From Macrothele yani (taxonomy: Eukaryota; Arthropoda; Arachnida; Araneae; Macrothelidae), in NCBI GenBank assembly GCA_039090855.1, contig CM077023.1, forward strand, positions 80,017,127-80,081,126: 64,000 nucleotides of DNA, in the 5' to 3' direction. Of the stretch, positions 51,936-62,345 are shown piece after piece; the first letter of the stretch is position 1; each line of letters begins with the position of its first letter. The position numbers were made by a program, and so were the translations under genes. The notes under the pieces are model-generated. The model saw only the letters and a list, made by a program, of their open reading frames with translations. It was not told where the DNA came from and made no database searches.

Positions 51936-54900
51936 TTATTGTATATATATATACTGTATATATCAAAAGCATGCCATATTTCCTTAACTTCTGCACATCA
52001 GAGTACGTAATGGAAATTTAGACTCGAGTTATATGGAAAATATTGTTTCTTTTTCGCCCTGTCATTCCATTCTTTAATCATTCGTATTATAAATGTGCTT
52101 TGTGTCCTTCTATAGCATCGATATCAAACAATAAGGTATCCCGACGCAGGAGTTTAATTAGAACGGATGTCAATGTTCATATTTTCAAATGATTTTCAGA
52201 CTGGAGGTTTATATCTCATTTACCATTCTAAGACTATTATTTTTCTTAATCGATCTATAAACTACGAAATATTTTCTGTCTAGAAGGTCCTATATTCAAC
52301 CTGTACTTCGCGGAGGGTGTTCTTTTTGCTAAAAAATTCATAGTTGTATTCTTTTAAGCTTTGTTTAAATCTCTACCATCCGGTAGTTCCGATTTTTTTA
52401 TTATTTGAGATAATAATTTTTATTTCATGATGAACTGTATAATTAACAATTCCAGTTTTGCAGAACTTCAGATCGTAGCTTAATTTTCATCCGTTCATCC
52501 ACTGTTATACACAATGGCACCAAGAACTAAACGTAGGCAGGTAAGCATTAGCTAAAACCTGTTTAAGAGGCCGTCTTGGATATGGGAAACAGACGCAGTC
52601 GTGACCGCCTCTAAAATGGGGATCAGACTACAGGGAGAACGTAGAAAGCTCGTCCATGATCTTCTTTCTTCACCTGATAGCTATAGTTGGGTCGTGGCCG
52701 AATGGGCTTCACTCTCTGGGTGGCCCTCTCACGAAAATATACTCTGGAAGTTCTTCTGTTCATTTTAGGTCATCTCTTCCTAAGCTATTTTGAGATGATG
52801 TTGAAAGACAGGGGGTGGAGTGAGAAACGTAATGGTCAAGATCGGGAAACTAGGAGCGGCCTGGATGTTCGATGAAATGGAATTGACAGACCTTTTAGAG
52901 CAGGCACTTGGGCTCGCTAAGAAAAGATTCACATATCTTCTAGGATAGTAACAGTTGAAAAATAGATATATTTTCATCCAGACCACAAATGAATAAAATA
53001 TAAAATTAAAATCAAATGAATATATCTCTGTTACGGAAATTCATGTATTTATTCGCAATTTCCAAAGTAATTTATTTTACGTAAATCATTATCTGGAAAA
53101 GCAGTGAACTGAAAATGGTTCTGATACTTTTAATTAATTAATCAATTAATGGTTTGTGAAGAAATTCATTGAAACTTTCTGCATTTGAATGATTCCATGT
53201 TTTATTCAGTGGGAGAAACTTAAGGAAATTATTTACTCTTTTTCAGAGTGTTGAAACTTAAAAAAATTTGAAAATGAAAAATTCTAATGGATAAAAAAGA
53301 TCTGAGCATGTTTTAAAAGTGTTGTCACAGCTTTAAAACCTTTAGGGTTGCTTCTTTACAATCATTTGCAAAGGAGTAATATTGCAAAAATGCTTAATCG
53401 AATAAAATAATTTTGCTTATTTTTATGGCTTTATGTACTGACAACATTGCACCATTCATTATTCGTTGAACCAAACATAGTTTTAACCTTATCTTATAAG
53501 ATTAAGCAAAATATCAGAAAAATGAAGCAACAAGTACACCAAAATTAATTTAAGAACACGACAAGGATATTTTAAATTTTATGCTATAGATTTAGTACAT
53601 ACCTTTGTTCTTTTGATTTATTATCTACCTGTTGTTTTGTGAAGATTTACCAATCTGAATGATGTCATTTTCAAGTCTACGCATCCTTTATTAAAAACTG
53701 AATAACTGAATTTCATATTATTTACATGCACAAATCGTTTTATCATTCGATCTTAAACTATAAGATAAATGTAATTTTAAATGCTAAATGCATTTTTCAC
53801 CAGTTTCTATCATTAAATGTGTAAAAAAACTTTCAACAAACTATTTTTGTTAAATATTGCAGTGCTTATGATTTTTCATTAATAGAGTCCTCATATACTT
53901 AAAATTTTGATTAGAATGCAAATTATCTGTCCATCAAATTCACAACAGCTTTGGTAAGTACAATGGAAAATTCCCTGTGACTTTTGCCCAATTTCTTTGT
54001 TCGGCAAGCAAACAAAAATAGCACTATATTTTTCACCTTGAAGGAAATCTTCGGTCGCACAAATTTTCTCGGAAGATTAGTTTCAAGATGAATCCCATTA
54101 GTCGAAATTACTTACAAAAACATAACTCCTTTTCCGACTTTAAGAGATATCATTGCGCTATGGAACTTGAGAAACTGATCAATTATATTTTAGTTACTCA
54201 AAAATTTACTTTACAACACTGGCACAATTTCGTACTAAAAAGAACAGAACTGGAATTTTACAGATAATAATGTCTACTGCTTACGTAGGTTCTAGAAATT
54301 GCAAGTATAGTTTACTAGGGAAGGTATAAATCGCTTTTTATTACACATTACATATATTTTTACATTTGTGTGTTTATTGCTACATATTTTTGAGTAACGT
54401 TTTGTCATACTGTAAATCTCGTACTACGATTTTTTATGATAAAAGCCCCTATTTTTGCCAAAATGAAATTCAGAACAGTTATACTATGCTTCGGTTTCAT
54501 TTTAAATTATCACTATTTTTGTTTCCCTTTAACTTAACTCCATATTATTTCATTTTTACTACAATCCCATTATTTGAGAAAAGCAAACATTGGCTGCTGC
54601 TAGTTTTCAATCTGCTGAAGCCTTGTTTTTTTTTTTTTTGTGTGTTTTTTTTTATTAAAATGCGAGTTATAATCGCGAATTCAATCTTGAAGATGTTTCA
54701 GTGTTTGAGGTGGAACATGCAATTTACCGAAGCTGGTGAAAAACAATGAGGAAAGATGATTTATACTTTGTCAGCAGTAGCTATATTATGTACGTGTTTG
54801 TTGAAATCATCGGTGACATATCTGCATTTCGCTTTTGCTAAAAGCGGATAAGCCTGTGCAAACTGCAATCATTGTTGTCTTTCATTCCAGTAGTTCTTTG

Positions 54901-55579
54901 TAAAAAATCTGCTAAGCGTCGCCATTTCATTTACTATTTCCCGAAAAGAGATAAACATATTTATAATAAATGTGTCTTCTGATATCATCATTGCCGTTTT
55001 CTTCAGTGCTGGGGCAAAGATGAACATCTTTATCATACGCAAGTGTGCTGAAATCATCGCCGTTATTACTTTCAGTGCTAAGCTAAAAACGAATGTGTTT
55101 ATAATATACGTCTTTGATGAAAGCATCTTCGCTCTTCCTGTCATCACTCTTCTAAAAATGAGACACAACTATTTTGCAAAGTCTTTTAGTTTTCCGTCAT
55201 ATCACTAACATATTTTCGAAAGGGAATAAGGCTTAGTTCCGAAATAAACTAAAAGTATCTTTTTCTTCTGAAGCCTTTCTTCTGAAGTGCTCGATAATAA
55301 AGAATGTGTGCCAAGTTATTAGCAAATTGGTTTCGAAAACAGTTTTGTGAAAGAAGTCTACCTTCTTGAATACGCAGGTTCTCTCAGTGTTGAAAAAAAG
55401 AAAGTGAATATCTTCTATTGTCTTGCATGCAGGACTTTCCTTTGTTTAAGAACTTTCCAATTCAAAATTTTCAGGTACTCATTTTATCATAGTCCTTGAA
55501 TTTTTTCCGTGAAAGCAAGGCGCTTTTCCTTCATATTCAAAATATCTATAGTTTTAAATAACATATGATGTGTCTCTTA
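51936..55579. other. Long AT-rich stretch without recognisable genes
   Basis: Over 3.6 kb with no element I can name. At 52514 an ATG in good context starts MAPRTKRRQ and is followed by CAG|GTAAGC, a possible first exon with splice donor or a Helitron-type N-terminus, but nothing downstream supports it. The frame at 54366-54749 is low-complexity. Confidence 0.35.
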
Positions 55580-55660
55580 TTCCACAACAGAGGCACAACT
55601 AGGTGTTCCTGCGCTCGGGGTAAACCACAAAGTATTGCACCCGCTATCTGTCTTTCTATC

Positions 55661-55661
<1 letters not shown>

Positions 55662-55707
<46 letters not shown>
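55662..55707 (+). repeat. (TA)n microsatellite
   Basis: About 23 uninterrupted TA units. Confidence 0.95.
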
Positions 55708-55710
<3 letters not shown>

Positions 55711-55854
55711 GCTCACACACATATATTCATACAGATCTACTGTATATGTGTATGTATATGTGCTTGTAACTGAGGAGGTTTGCATTTTATGTTTAACCGT
55801 TTTTCAGAAGGTGAATATTGCACAGCTATATGTATGCAATCTTTTTCTGCTATT

Positions 55855-56365
55855 TCCAATTGAAGAAATTAATCGCCTTATAAAACTTGGTTGGAGAGCA
55901 TTTGGAAGAAACAGTACAACTTTCGAGAGCAGTTTACCTTTATGTCTTAAAAGAAAAGTGTTTAATCGATGCATCCTTCCAGTTTTTACTTATAGATCAG
56001 AGACATCGCGAAGCTGCAAACTACTGAAAGAAGCACGCTTGGTATACACAGGAAAGAGAGAAAGACAAACTCGTGTATCAGTAAAATAGCGGGAGTTGAT
56101 GACATCAAGATCAAGGTAAAATCCCTGAAATGGTAATGGGCTGGACATATTGCTAGAACTGACCACCGCTGGACAACTGCAGTATTAGACTGAATACCAA
56201 GGGACAAAAAAATATCACAAGAAGAATACGTGGGAGATAGGTTGGTAAAATTTGAAAGCATGCTGGAGCGACATGGAGGAGACTGGCTCAAGACAGACGT
56301 TTGTGGAAGAAACTTGGGGAGACCTTCATCCAGCAGTGTACTGATAATGGTTGGCGATGATGATA
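55855..56365 (+). pseudogene. RTE-like LINE 3' fragment
   Basis: IEEINRLIKLGWRAFGRNST then TFESSLPLCLKRKVFNRCIL, PVFTYRSETSRSCK and a C-terminal region ending in WW/DNGWR*-type sequence and TGATGATATAT. Same region as 51380-51935, 5'-truncated, with stops. Nested in the hAT-type element. Confidence 0.75.
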
Positions 56366-56862
56366 TATATTTTTATCTCTATGGGGAATGCACAATCAAA
56401 CTGTGATTATTTGCATGACTTTTCCCGAATGCTTCAGACTTCGGACCTTCAGCACTCACTACATCAAACAGACTGAATGCAGCTGGAAGTCGCGGACAGC
56501 TAGCTCCAAGAGAATCTTCAAGAATGCGCATGATATTCCTCTCTTGAAATGCACGTACAACCGTGCCTTCATTTTTGAATGTGAGCAACTAATATCCCCT
56601 GAACATTTTGAGGAAGAAATAAAAATTTTAACTTGTCAAAGCCACCAAAACTGGCAGATCATATAGTAATTAAATCGTGTAAATGGATAAATACCAAAGT
56701 ATGGCGAAAAAAGAAAAGAAAAAAAAATGTACCAGAAACAGATACAAAGGTTTCAATTCCAATCTTAATTAGACTGTAAGTAATGATGTAATGATTTTTG
56801 TGCCCTCTCTTGAACTGCGCCCGAAGCAGCCATCCCGCCTTAGTTACGCCCCTGTTTCATAA

Positions 56863-57031
56863 CAGGCATGAGCTTTTAATGGAATTTATTTAATACATTG
56901 TATGTTGATCCAATGTATCATCCTAGACTCTTGTTTTCGGTCCCTTCTGCTGCGCATTTGCAAAGCATATCAACTTTTGTTTTGTTAAAGACTCAATAGC
57001 TTTAGAAATGTGTATAGTCCGCAGGAGGATC
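56863..57031. other. Spacer without features
   Basis: Nothing supported. Confidence 0.4.
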
Positions 57032-57445
57032 TGTAACGTATACTCTAGATTCACTTTCCTTTTGATTTTTACTATCTCTGGTTATTTTATTTTACTATGT
57101 AAATTATCTTCTTACTGAACGAGATGTTATTTCTCCCGCTGAATGAGATCTGGCAATGAGTGTAAGTCATGACGTGGTGGTAGCCAGTATAAATAGGCGC
57201 GTTCAACGATACCAGGGAGAGCTGTTGTTTACGTGCCAGAGAGCTGTTGTTGCATGGTGAGAGCTTTTTGTTGATGTGCGTAGGGAGAGCTTCGTTTATG
57301 TGAGTAGAGCTACGTTATTTTGTGCCAAGAGCTTCGTTCTATGTGATTAGGTTTTTTCTTCATTATTGTGATGCGATTAATGTGACTAGTGTGTGTGTGT
57401 TGGAGGATACCAGGACTTTTCTCTGAATAAAGCTTGTGTTGTAAG
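57032..57445 (+). mobile_element. Solo LTR with TATA and polyadenylation signals
   Basis: Starts TGTAACGTATACTCTAGATT, aligning with the LTRs at 36862 and 61952. TATAAATA at 57188-57195 is a plausible promoter. A run of related GAGCTGTTGTT / GAGCTTCGTT blocks follows, and AATAAA at 57426-57431 then GTAAGTACG. The 3' limit is approximate. No internal genes remain, consistent with recombination between LTRs. Confidence 0.6.
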
Positions 57446-57758
57446 TACGTTTTTCTCAGTTCATAGTTTTGTCAGATCTCTGTCTGGCTGTTAGGTTTAT
57501 TTCATTAGTTGTTATTATTAACAACCAGCTTTAAGACTTTATTCATCTTAAATTACTACTACAACATTACTAGCAGTTAAAAGCTTGTTCATTATTATTA
57601 CTACCACTACTAGCAGGCAAGTTTATTCATGATATAATTAACAAACAACAAGCATTAGAAGAATATTAGTAGAAGCTTTATTCATTATAGATCTTTATTA
57701 CTTCCTTTTTAGCACGTCTTTTGTAAAAAGATCGTGCTTCTGTTATCGGTTTGTCCGT
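57446..57758. other. Non-genic, (ATT/ACT)-rich
   Basis: Short interrupted trinucleotide-type repeats (TTATTATTA, CTACTACAAC, ACCACTACTAGCAG). No gene. Confidence 0.45.
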
Positions 57759-58196
57759 CCGTCCGTCTGTACCCACGATATCTCTGCAACTATTAGCCCG
57801 ATTTGAAACATTATTTTTGCACTGGGAAGCTTGAAATATACGAATGATGATCCTTTATTTCGTTTTTTTTTACGATGTACAATTTCGCCGGTAGAGGGCG
57901 TAAATGTAGATGATGTCGAATTCAAAAATACGTTTTATTCCACATATTTGCTTCTAAACATCCGATTGAAATTTTTTTTTATCCTTCGATTCCATTTATT
58001 TCGAAGAGTATTTTAGATATGGCTACTTTTTCAAATTACGCATAGATTTTCCGCTAGGGGGCGTAAAAGAAAATGACCTTTTCCTCGATAACTCTTTTTC
58101 TAAAACTCCGATTTGAAAAAAATTTCTTCAGCGGATACACATCTCTTGATGGAAAATCTTTTGCATATAATTTCAAATTTTTGGTAAAGAATACTT

Positions 58197-58214
58197 TGGC
58201 CACCAGGGGGCGTA
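58197..58214 (+). promoter_or_regulatory. CTCF-consensus-like site, array type A, first
   Basis: TGGCCACCAGGGGGCGTA differs from the vertebrate CTCF consensus, as I know it, only near the last bases. Whether this species' CTCF binds here is inference. Confidence 0.4.
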
Positions 58215-58652
58215 AGAGTTAATTTTTGCTTCTGATGTATTTGCCATAAAATCGGAGCTTCTAAAATATCGATTGAAAAAATTCTTTCGTGGACTGATGC
58301 CACTCACATCGATAAACTTCTTCGGAATATTTTTTCTTAAATTATTACACAGTTTCTCCGCCAGGAGGCGTAGACGTACATCTTATTTTTGTCAATATCT
58401 CTACTACTAGGAGTCCGATTTGAAAAATTCTTTCTTTGTTGGATAGTGTTTTCTGTGTGACATGTTTTTCATGTAATTTCAAAATTTTCAAGTAATTCAT
58501 AGACTTCTCGCTAAGGAGCGTAGCGGTAAATTGCGTTTCCCCCTATATCTCTGCTTCTAAATCTCCGATTTGAAAAATTCTTTCTGCACCGGATACAGCT
58601 CCTGATGGGAAATCGTTTGCACATAATTTCTATTTTGTAAAGAAAAATAGTT

Positions 58653-58670
58653 TGGCCACCAGGGGGCGTA
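58653..58670 (+). promoter_or_regulatory. CTCF-consensus-like site, array type A, second
   Basis: Identical 18-mer to 58197-58214, 456 bases downstream and in the same orientation. The surrounding monomer has diverged, so the core is better conserved than its flanks. Confidence 0.4.
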
Positions 58671-59110
58671 AATCTTAATTTCCGCTTCCGTTGTATTTGC
58701 AGCAAAATATGATGTTCTAAATTCTCGATTGAAAAAAACGTCGTTTGTTGACCGATACTACTCGTGTCGACAAACCTCTTAGGAAAACTTTCTTCCTGAA
58801 AAAATGCATGGTTTCTACGCCAGGGGCGTAGATGTATATCTTATTTTTGTCAATATCTCTACTTCTAAGAGTACGATTTGAAAAATTCCTTCTTTGTTGG
58901 ATAGTGTTTCCGATGCGAAATGTGTTTCCTATAAATTCAAACTTTTCAAGTAAATCATAGACTTTCCGCTAGGGGGCACAAAGGTAAATTGCGTTTTATG
59001 CGTTATTTCTGCTCCTAAAGATCTGATTTGAAAAATTCTTCCTGTATCGCATACAAGACCTGATGGAAAATATTTTTCACATAATTTCTAATGTTTGGTA
59101 AAGAATGGTT

Positions 59111-59128
59111 TAGCCACCAGGGGTCATA
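59111..59128 (+). promoter_or_regulatory. CTCF-like site, array type A, third (diverged)
   Basis: TAGCCACCAGGGGTCATA keeps CCACCAGGGG but has lost the GGGCG part. It marks the third repeat of the type A monomer. Confidence 0.25.
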
Positions 59129-59345
59129 AGTGTTAATTTCTGCTTCTGAAGTATTTGTTGCAAAATCTGGGCTCCTGAAAACTAGACTAATTTTTTTTTT
59201 CTTCGACCGATACCGCTTATATGGATACACCTTTTGAGAATACTTTGTTCCTAAAATAATGCGTGGTTTTCCCACCAGGGGACGTAAAGTCACATCTAAT
59301 TTTTGTCGATATCTCTGTTTCTAAGAGTTCGTAAGCTCACGATTC

Positions 59346-60904
59346 CGTTTACAGCAGTATCTGAATGATTAAAAACCCGATTGAAAATCTTCGTTCTTTT
59401 GCCAGATCTATTGTTTTCCATACCGGTTCCATTGACTTTGAATAGCTTTGATAAATTTAATTTGCGTCAGAACGGATTCAAAAGACGTGCTTATTACAAC
59501 CCGAAAATTCGGTGTCATCTTTCTTGTTCTCTCTTGTCCCCACTAAAAATTTCATTGAGATAAAATACATTCATCCGTACCGCTTGCTATAATAATTCAT
59601 AAATCATAACTCTACCGTGTTCTATGGTTTCCTGCATATCTTTGTCAGTCCCCGCTCAACGCGCTGTACATTGCGCTGTACATTTTAATTTTATTTTTTT
59701 CCTGAATTCTTCATTTTCTTAACTGTCATGTATATGAATTCTCATGATTTTGGATTGCAAAATTACATTATAAACATTTAGTTTTGAAAGGATTAAAGGA
59801 CTAATTCCTAAGTTGTAGGGCGCATAATTCAAGAAATCAAAGACTATATTTTACGACCTGTAAAAAGTTTTCGGCCGACTGAACAAACTTTCAGTTGTGA
59901 GACTTGAAATTTGGGAAATAGCAAAATTTTCTTCAGGTAAATGCTTCAGTGGGACTACATCCGAGACACACAAACCTGGGCTTTCTGTTTAAAGTACTAG
60001 CATACATGAAAACTTGAGTGTGCTCTTGTCGCGTGTGTTAGGAGCTATATTTTTAAAACTGAGTCATTAAAAACAAATGTGCGCAACAGATATAATTTTT
60101 TATATTAATCTGAAATGAATGCAGAACATCAGAATGACTGCATGAAATATTCATGTTTTCAATATGAATAAAATAATTAACATGCTACATTAAACACTTT
60201 CTTACATTCAGGTAAACATGAGGTTATACTAGGTGGTATTTTATGCTCTTAAACATTATGTAACATTTAAGTTGAGGTGGACCTCATTTGTCACATGGGT
60301 CTCCTTTTACTACATGCAATAGCTTTCACTCTGTTTTACTGAATAAGTAGCATGTTTATAATTTATACGTAAATTCCATAAATCAATGTTCTCCGTTTTA
60401 TGTTAATGTCACGAAGTTACCAATATACAAAACAATGTGGTGCTGAGATGATGAATATCCTTAAATTGATGTTTTAACCTCGTGTATACTGTGATGTGGT
60501 GTATTTCGGCCTTGGAAGCAGTTTATTGTTTTAAAGTAAATGTTTGATATATTGGGTAAACATACATCGTACGATGTGTTTAAAAGAGAAACTCACACAT
60601 AACAAAATGTATAGCAGTTAACTTCTGTAGATGACGTTGTATTGAGAAATGGGTCCCTTATCTGATTTTGGTATGTGAATTTGTTCTGGGAAATTTAACA
60701 TTCCGATGAGCATCTGCGGTTAGGTGAAAAACTGTTGGTGTATCTATGAGCATCTGCGGTTAGGTGAAAACCGGTTAGATGTATCTAACTAAAATATATG
60801 GCAAATGGCTCCAGGGAAGAAAGAGAATTAGAGTATTATCCCCAACGAAACAAGCATTTATGCTCTTCTTAGGACTGGAAACAAAGTATATTGTTATTTT
60901 TCTG
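59346..60904. other. AT-rich stretch; one short direct duplication
   Basis: ATGAGCATCTGCGGTTAGGT followed by GAAAA occurs twice, at about 60707-60731 and 60747-60771. No gene recognised. Confidence 0.45.
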
Positions 60905-61041
60905 TTTTTCTGGTTTGTGGGTTTAGCGACCACTGTAAGCAACTCTATGGGCTGTAGGCAGTCTCCCGTCCCTAATTTAGGGCCACTGATTCTAGGGAAG
61001 GAAGACAGCCAGTGCCGTAAGACAAACACAAAGCCCATAAC
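60905..61041 (-). mobile_element. tRNA-derived SINE, head lost
   Basis: GGGTTTAGCGACCACTGTAA, GCAGTCTCCCGTCCCTAATT, CCAGTGCCGTAAGACAAACA, then breaks off before box B. First of three SINE pieces in a row, all in the same orientation. Confidence 0.75.
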
Positions 61042-61049
61042 TAATTTAC

Positions 61050-61253
61050 GGTTTAACGACCACCGTGAGCAACTTAATGGGCTATAAGCAGTCGCCCGTC
61101 CCTAATTTAGGACCACTAATTCTAGGGAAGGGAGAGCGCCAGTGCGTAAGACAAACACAAACATCCATGCCTCACGGGATTTGAGCCCTGTCCTTTCACG
61201 GACGACTGGTCGTAAGTCAGCGCTTAGACCACTGCTTCCCCCGAGGCGGCACA
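61050..61253 (-). mobile_element. tRNA-derived SINE, middle of a cluster
   Basis: GGTTTAACGACCACCGTGAG through GCAGTCGCCCGTCCCTAATT and CCATGCCTCACGGGATTTGA to TTAGACCACTGCTTCCCCCG then AGGCGGC. Nearly complete with a modified head. Confidence 0.8.
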
Positions 61254-61335
61254 ACGTCCATGCCTCAGCGAGATTCGAACCCATCTGGGAAGAATGGTCA
61301 CAAGCCAGCGCTTAGACCACTGCGCCACCGGAGAG
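61254..61335 (-). mobile_element. tRNA-derived SINE, head only
   Basis: AACGTCCATGCCTCAGCGAG, ATTCGAACCCATCTGGG and GCTTAGACCACTGCGCCACC: box B to box A in reverse, without body or tail. The three pieces may come from SINE-into-SINE insertion or unequal exchange. Confidence 0.7.
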
Positions 61336-61951
61336 GAAGGTATACTGGGTGAGAAGCTGGTGTTATAACGCATTGGTTTCAGCATATATTGATTAGAATT
61401 TCTGGAAAGTTGATATACATGGTATGGTCTAAAGAGAATTATTTTGAAGTTAAGCACACTTTCTAACAGCCCCAAATCACTACTATACTACACAGAGCTT
61501 TAGATATCATTCATTTTAGAGTACATCGGGTTTGTAAATGCTTAACAGATCTTTTCGGAACACAGTCCAGCCGAGTGAAGGATTAAGTATCAGGTGATTA
61601 TGTATATTACTCCTTATGACTCTTTTATAGGGTATAGAAAATGCACGTTGAACGTCTTTGGTATCAATCAACGAGACTGGCTTATTTGGGGAAATTGTAC
61701 TACGCAATCAATAAATAACTTCACGATGAACTGCATGGAAGTCAAAGATTCTGAACTTTAGTGCTGAAAAGCCATACATGCAATATGATTCTAGAGTAGA
61801 CAAAATGATCAATGAAATACTCGCGTTTTTTCTTTAATGGGCAGTACTTACTGAATCTCAGTACTAATACTAGATTTTCCACGACATGAAAAATATCTAT
61901 TCTTGGGCCATGTCAGGTCATCCTCTCACTATATCTGCTTCAAGTTTAGTA
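61336..61951. other. No gene recognised
   Basis: Nothing supported; the frame at 61516-61707 (minus) is unrecognised. Confidence 0.4.
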
Positions 61952-62260
61952 TGTGACGTATACTTTGATTTAATTTTCCTTTTTGGCTCCTACTTTCTAT
62001 GTAAATTTGGTTTATTTTTCCTTAAGCATTTTCCAAACTTAATGCTGCATTTTTTCTCTCACTGAATGTTTTGTGGCAACCTGAATTGATGTCGGCAGTA
62101 AAATGACTTCTGTGTTCAACAGAGATAAAAATGATGTTTAGGATGTCTATTCAGGCTGTCTCTCATTAGATGTATTCTGATATCTTCAATTAGATGTATT
62201 TACTAGCTCACGTTAGATAGATTCACTCTCTTATTGAATGTTTTGAATCTCCCATTAAGA
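61952..62260 (+). mobile_element. LTR-like segment, third copy
   Basis: TGTGACGTATACTTTGATTT, AATTTTCCTTTTTGGCTCC, GTAAATTTGGTTTATTTTTC, CCAAACTTAATGCTGCATTT, TCACTGAATGTTTTGTGGCA align with 36862-37020. Its 3' part has diverged and lacks a visible AATAAA. Confidence 0.55.
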
Positions 62261-62304
62261 GGATCTTTCTTGTTAAACGGCGATTAGTTTGTTATTCTAT
62301 TTTG

Positions 62305-62345
62305 GAGTTTATCAACAGAAGCTTAGCCTACCTGTTGATAAACTC
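62305..62345. repeat. 14-bp hairpin
   Basis: GAGTTTATCAACAG (62305-62318) and CTGTTGATAAACTC (62332-62345) are perfect reverse complements around a 13-base loop. No associated gene. Confidence 0.8.

Larger units (their letters stand above)
55588..56854. mobile_element. hAT-type element with CAGGGGCGTAACTA-like ends
   Basis: Left CAGAGGCACAACTAGG and right (reverse complement) CAGGGGCGTAACTAAGG; the latter is a classic hAT terminus. The flanking octamers are TTCCACAA (55580-55587) and TTTCATAA (56855-56862), identical at 6 of 8 positions with both differences C/T, as expected for an old 8-bp duplication. Its interior holds a (TA)n tract and an RTE-like fragment; no transposase seen. Confidence 0.65.
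57759..59345 (+). repeat. Higher-order satellite: about 153-bp monomers in sets of three
   Basis: Opens with GTCCGTCCGTCCGTCTGT. Ten monomers follow, each with a G-rich core; core starts are near 57886, 58051, 58197, 58358, 58508, 58653, 58817, 58966, 59111 and 59271. Three monomer types alternate: type A (58197, 58653, 59111) has GGCCACCAGGGGGCGTAA and TTAATTT; type B (58358, 58817, 59271) has CGCCAGG(A)GGCGTAGA and ATCTTATTTTTGTCAATATC; type C (58051, 58508, 58966) has CGCTAGGGGGCGTA and TAAATTGCG. The same type recurs every 454-459 bases. Between cores lies a conserved ATCTCTGCTTCTAA...CCGATTTGAAAAATTCTTTC. I see no coding function. Confidence 0.88.

Noticed and set aside
52687..52725. GTCGTGGCCGAATGGGC resembling the 5' half of a Ser/Leu tRNA
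   Set aside because: No box B, no acceptor or T-arm pairing downstream.
54366..54749. 127-codon frame rich in Phe, Leu and Ser
   Set aside because: Driven by T-rich low-complexity sequence (TTTTTTTTTTGTGTGTTTT); not a credible membrane protein.
58100..59293. Minus-strand frames across the satellite (TPPGGQ-type peptides recurring)
   Set aside because: The recurrence comes from the satellite period being close to a multiple of three. Stops interrupt each unit and the period drifts, so a repeat protein is unlikely.
57759..59345. CRISPR-like array
   Set aside because: Regular spacing superficially suggests repeats and spacers, but units of about 153 bp are similar throughout, there are no unique spacers, and the genome is eukaryotic.
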